DNA of 34,537 nucleotides, taken from the NCBI GenBank assembly GCA_900541645.1, contig UQKQ01000017.1:1-34537 (forward strand), in the 5' to 3' direction. The position numbers and the translations under genes are program-made. Below, piece after piece: positions 32,577 to 34,537 of the stretch; position 1 is the stretch's first letter; the number at the start of each line of letters is the position of its first letter. The stretch is from an uncultured Collinsella sp. (GTDB lineage Bacteria; Actinomycetota; Coriobacteriia; Coriobacteriales; Coriobacteriaceae). The notes under the pieces were generated by a model. It did no database searches. It was not told the origin of the DNA and was given only the letters and a program-made list of their open reading frames with translations.

Positions 32577-32622
32577 TACATGCAAGTGAGCGTTCAAGGG
32601 GGTTGCGGCCCCCTTTTTCGTG
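32554..32622 (+). repeat. 69-bp direct repeat, copy 1 (tRNA-Leu 3' end plus terminator)
   Basis: Covers the T loop to CCA of tRNA-Leu and its terminator (AAGGGGG-loop-CCCCCTT then T). It matches copy 2 at 32738-32806 in 65 of 69 positions with no gaps. Offset is 184 bp. Confidence 0.9.
32598..32618 (+). terminator. Terminator of tRNA-Leu
   Basis: AAGGGGG and CCCCCTT form a 7-bp stem around TTGCGG and run into a T tract, 22 bp after the tRNA end. Confidence 0.9.
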
Positions 32623-32649
32623 CCGAACTCGCGTGAGCGCGCGAAGCGT

Positions 32650-32735
32650 TAAGCAAACAGGCCTGTGGCCTGTTTGTAGCGGAGCGTGGCGAGGGCGCCA
32701 CGCGCCCGAAGCCCGGGGCTTCGCGAAGCGAAGGC
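32650..32735. repeat. Three consecutive GC hairpins between the tRNA repeat copies
   Basis: AAACAGGCC-tgt-GGCCTGTTT, then GCGTGGCG-aggg-CGCCACGC, then CGAAGCCC-g-GGGCTTCG, each a perfect 8-9 bp stem. They fill the space between the two tRNA-end copies. No open frame with a recognisable product lies here. Confidence 0.75.
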
Positions 32736-32737
32736 CC

Positions 32738-32806
32738 TTCGAGTCTCGCCTCGGGCACCATACATGCGAGTGAGCGTTCAAGGGGGTCAAGGCCCCCTTT
32801 TTCGTG
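32738..32806 (+). repeat. 69-bp direct repeat, copy 2 (detached tRNA-Leu 3' end plus terminator)
   Basis: Begins exactly with the T loop TTCGAGT and continues through the tRNA CCA and a second terminator (AAGGGGG-TCAAGG-CCCCCTT then TTT). The rest of the tRNA is missing. It is either a tandem-duplication relic or a trace of site-specific integration into the tRNA end. Confidence 0.88.
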
Positions 32807-32835
32807 TACGTAATGTGATAACGCGCGGTACGTGT

Positions 32836-33004
32836 TATTATTCGCAAGGCGTTGTTCCCGCAATGCCCTAAAGAGGAACCCGAGGGCTCCCACCTTTTGG
32901 CGCCAATGAGCAGCTGACTGGTCATACAACTTAGATTCCCTTCCTCATATTGAGGATGTCTATGTGTACGACCTGGTTGCAAAGAAGCGCCGGGTTATTT
33001 TTTT
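32836..33004 (+). promoter_or_regulatory. infC leader with attenuator-like hairpin
   Basis: A TATTAT -10-like box at 32836 is followed by about 165 bases without a gene. It has several small hairpins: GCGTTG/CAATGC near 32850, TGGCGCCA at 32897, and CCTCA-tat-TGAGG near 32943. The last is GACCTGG with CCGGGTT (32970-32976 with 32990-32996, G-U pairs included), then TATTTTTTT up to 33004. The T run stops seven bases before the infC ribosome site. This resembles the leaders through which ribosomal protein L20 represses infC-rpmI-rplT in other Gram-positives; family assignment is inferred. Confidence 0.55.
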
Positions 33005-33023
33005 ATGAATGGAGGTAGGGAAA

Positions 33024-33578
33024 ATAGCTAAGTCTGATGACACCCGCATCAACGACGAGATCACTGCATCTTCGTGCCGTTTGATTGGCGTCGATGGCTC
33101 TCAGCTCGGCCTGTTCGCCATCCGCGATGCCCAGCGCGTCGCCGACGATCAGGGTCTCGACCTGGTCGAGATCGCTCCCAACGCGGAGCCGCCGGTCTGC
33201 AAGGTCATGGACTACGGTAAGTTCAAGTACCAGCAGGCCATGAAGGCCAAGGCCGCTCGTAAGAACCAGTCCAAGGTCGAGGTCAAGGAAATGAAGTTCC
33301 GACCCAAGATCGACGTTGGCGACTACGAGACCAAGAAGGGTCACGTTCTGCGTTTCCTCAAGAAGGGCGCACGCGTTAAGATCACCATCATGTTCCGCGG
33401 CCGTGAGATGGCTCACCCGGAGCAGGGCCTTAACGTTCTCGAGCGTCTCGCCGAGGATCTCAAGCCTTACGCTACGGTCGAGTCCAAGCCTAAGATGGAA
33501 GGCCGTAACATGCTTATGCTGCTCGCCCCGATTAAGGGCGCCTTCGATGAGGATAAAGCGGCAAGCGATAGCAAGTAA
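33024..33578 (+). CDS. infC: Translation initiation factor IF-3
   Basis: IF-3 of 184 residues: binds the 30S subunit, checks the start codon and prevents early joining of 50S. The N domain starts DTRINDEITASSCRLIGVDGSQLG, the linker is the lysine-rich YQQAMKAKAARKNQSKVEVKEMKFRP, and the C domain has GHVLRFLKKGARVKITIMFRGREM. The likely start is ATA at 33024: GGAGG (33011-33015) stands exactly eight bases before it and the protein then begins (M)AKSDDTRIN, a normal IF-3 N-terminus. An in-frame ATG at 33009 overlaps that GGAGG and has only a T run upstream. Rare starts (AUU, AUA, AUC) in infC allow IF-3 to repress its own translation. First gene of infC-rpmI-rplT. Confidence 0.93.
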   Translation: MAKSDDTRINDEITASSCRLIGVDGSQLGLFAIRDAQRVADDQGLDLVEIAPNAEPPVCKVMDYGKFKYQQAMKAKAARKNQSKVEVKEMKFRPKIDVGDYETKKGHVLRFLKKGARVKITIMFRGREMAHPEQGLNVLERLAEDLKPYATVESKPKMEGRNMLMLLAPIKGAFDEDKAASDSK

Positions 33579-33610
33579 CTAGTGTTCTGTAACCGATTAA
33601 GGAGTATTTC

Positions 33611-33802
33611 ATGCCTAAGATGAAGTCCCACAGCGGCACCAAGAAGCGTTTCCGCAAGACTGGTACCGGCAAGCTTATGCGCGCCAAGGCTTTCAAGAGC
33701 CACATCCTGAGCAAGAAGTCCACCAAGCGTAAGCGTGGCTTCCGTCAGGAGACCGAGATCGCCGCTGCCGACCATAAGGTCATCAAGTCGCGTCTCGCCT
33801 AA
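33611..33802 (+). CDS. rpmI: 50S ribosomal protein L35
   Basis: A 63-residue, very basic protein with the full bL35 pattern: PKMKSHSGTKKRFRKTGTGKLMRAKAFKSHILSKKS-type start, KRKRGFR in the middle. Normal length. It lies between infC and rplT with short gaps (32 and 45 bp), and AAGGAG precedes the ATG. Part of the large ribosomal subunit. Confidence 0.98.
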   Translation: MPKMKSHSGTKKRFRKTGTGKLMRAKAFKSHILSKKSTKRKRGFRQETEIAAADHKVIKSRLA

Positions 33803-33847
33803 GTTCGCGTTCCCGTTTTCGTTTTACCATCTAGGAGTTGATAGAAC

Positions 33848-34207
33848 ATGGCACGTATTAAGCGCGCTGTTGCCGCCAAGAAGAAGCGCCGTACCGTTAT
33901 GCACCGTGCGAAGGGTTACTACGGTGCCGCTTCGCGTACTTACAAGCATGCTAAAGAGCAGGTCCAGCACTCCCTGCAGTATCAGTATCGTGATCGTCGC
34001 AACAAGAAGCGCGAGATCCGTTCTCTCTGGATCACTCGTATCAACGCTGCTGCTCGCCTGAACGATATTTCTTACTCTCAGTTCATGCACGGCCTGAAGG
34101 TTGCCGGCATCGAGCTCGACCGCAAGGTCCTGGCTCAGATGGCTTACGAGGACATCGAGTCCTTCAACGAGCTGGCTACCATCGCCAAGAAGGCTCTCGA
34201 GGCCTAA
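33848..34207 (+). CDS. rplT: 50S ribosomal protein L20
   Basis: A 119-residue bL20, needed early in 50S assembly and, in other bacteria, the repressor of this operon. It begins ARIKRAVAAKKKRRTVMHRAKGYYGAASRTYK and includes RRNKKREIRSLWITRINAAAR, the RNA-binding core. TAGGAG lies ten bases before the ATG. A terminator follows 20 bp after the stop. Confidence 0.98.
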   Translation: MARIKRAVAAKKKRRTVMHRAKGYYGAASRTYKHAKEQVQHSLQYQYRDRRNKKREIRSLWITRINAAARLNDISYSQFMHGLKVAGIELDRKVLAQMAYEDIESFNELATIAKKALEA

Positions 34208-34226
34208 TAGATTCTCTTGAATCGCT

Positions 34227-34264
34227 AGGGGAGTGTCGCGTTGTGCGCGGCGCTCCCTCTTTTT
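34227..34264 (+). terminator. Rho-independent terminator of infC-rpmI-rplT
   Basis: GGGAGTGTCGCG pairs with CGCGGCGCTCCC through two G-U pairs and a short loop, then CTCTTTTT. It is 20 bp past the rplT stop. Confidence 0.9.
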
Positions 34265-34537
34265 ATCTGAAGCGCGGTTTACATTGCTAAAAGCGCGGGT
34301 AGATAAACACTTATAGGTGACCGATCTCTATATATTCCTGAACCAAAGGGTCATCATCTGATACGTGCGGAAGATCCGCACCAGTCTTTCTATTACCTAT
34401 AGAAAGCAATATGTTGTGTAGGACTTGTGAAGAGTGGAATTGACGTCCCACAGGGCTTCGCGGTCTGGCAATATATCTCCTTGCCGCGCGGCCCGGTCGG
34501 ACCGGATCAGCCGCCAGGCGTGCACCTTGAGAACCGG
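34265..34537. other. Gene-free, structured end of window
   Basis: No gene is seen. There are perfect hairpins GTGCGGA-aga-TCCGCAC (34365-34381) and CTTTCTAT-tacct-ATAGAAAG (34386-34406). Later GGCAA/TTGCC with flanking CGCG/CGCG near 34457-34487 forms a stem. The last bases, CACCTTGAGAACCGG, resemble the TTGAGAAC-type element found in leaders and spacers of actinobacterial rRNA operons, so an rRNA operon may begin just beyond. That is a motif-level guess. Confidence 0.4.

Noticed and set aside
32416..32982. Reverse-strand frame reading through tRNA-Leu
   Set aside because: Translation of the antisense of a tRNA and its repeat; such frames are common false gene calls next to tRNA-Leu.

Overview
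The window looks like a chromosomal segment of a GC-rich, Gram-positive-type actinobacterium of the class Coriobacteriia, most likely Collinsella or a close relative. The basis is high GC with strong G/C third-position bias, purine-rich AGGAGG-type ribosome binding sites, a single long PurL carrying its own glutaminase domain, and the overall mix of proteins. Genus is an inference; no rRNA gene lies inside the window.

Layout. 1-4 kb: 5' part of a reverse-strand HD-domain hydrolase, an azlC-azlD branched-chain amino acid exporter pair, a KdgT-type 2-keto-3-deoxygluconate permease and a membrane-bound GGDEF protein. 4-13.2 kb: a reverse-strand EamA transporter, reverse-strand purL, a forward CPA2 cation/proton antiporter, then a BaiA-like short-chain dehydrogenase and homoserine dehydrogenase on the reverse strand. 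13.2-18.7 kb: a decayed duplicate of a branched-chain amino acid binding-protein gene followed by a complete livK-H-M-G-F ABC transporter operon. 18.7-20.5 kb: a repeat-rich patch with a PadR/DUF1700/short membrane protein operon whose last gene may be truncated next to a ParB-like fragment. 20.5-23 kb: cutC, a DUF4931 GalT-like protein and a BASS-family transporter. 23.2-29.7 kb: a RecJ-helicase fusion, bifunctional Rel and a metallo-beta-lactamase-fold hydrolase. 29.9-32.5 kb: class II fructose-bisphosphate aldolase and a transglutaminase-like protein. 32.5-34.5 kb: tRNA-Leu(CAA) with a duplicated 3' end, then infC-rpmI-rplT and a structured, gene-free end.

How genes work together. Amino-acid economy is a theme: AzlCD (export), LivKHMGF (uptake) and Hom (threonine/methionine branch), with Rel sensing amino-acid starvation. 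The recJ-rel-hydrolase order resembles the recJ-(apt)-rel-(dtd)-hydrolase order common in Gram-positive bacteria.

The most unusual items are: (i) a 1095-residue protein joining a complete RecJ exonuclease to a complete RecQ-like helicase core; (ii) a probable AUA start codon for infC behind an attenuator-like hairpin; (iii) a 3 x 62-bp array of alternating inverted motifs, and large palindromes sharing GGGGACGT or GGAAGC..CCC cores at other intergenic sites; (iv) the livK relic; (v) a 69-bp duplication of the tRNA-Leu 3' end plus terminator. No CRISPR array, intact insertion sequence, prophage gene or replication origin was seen.
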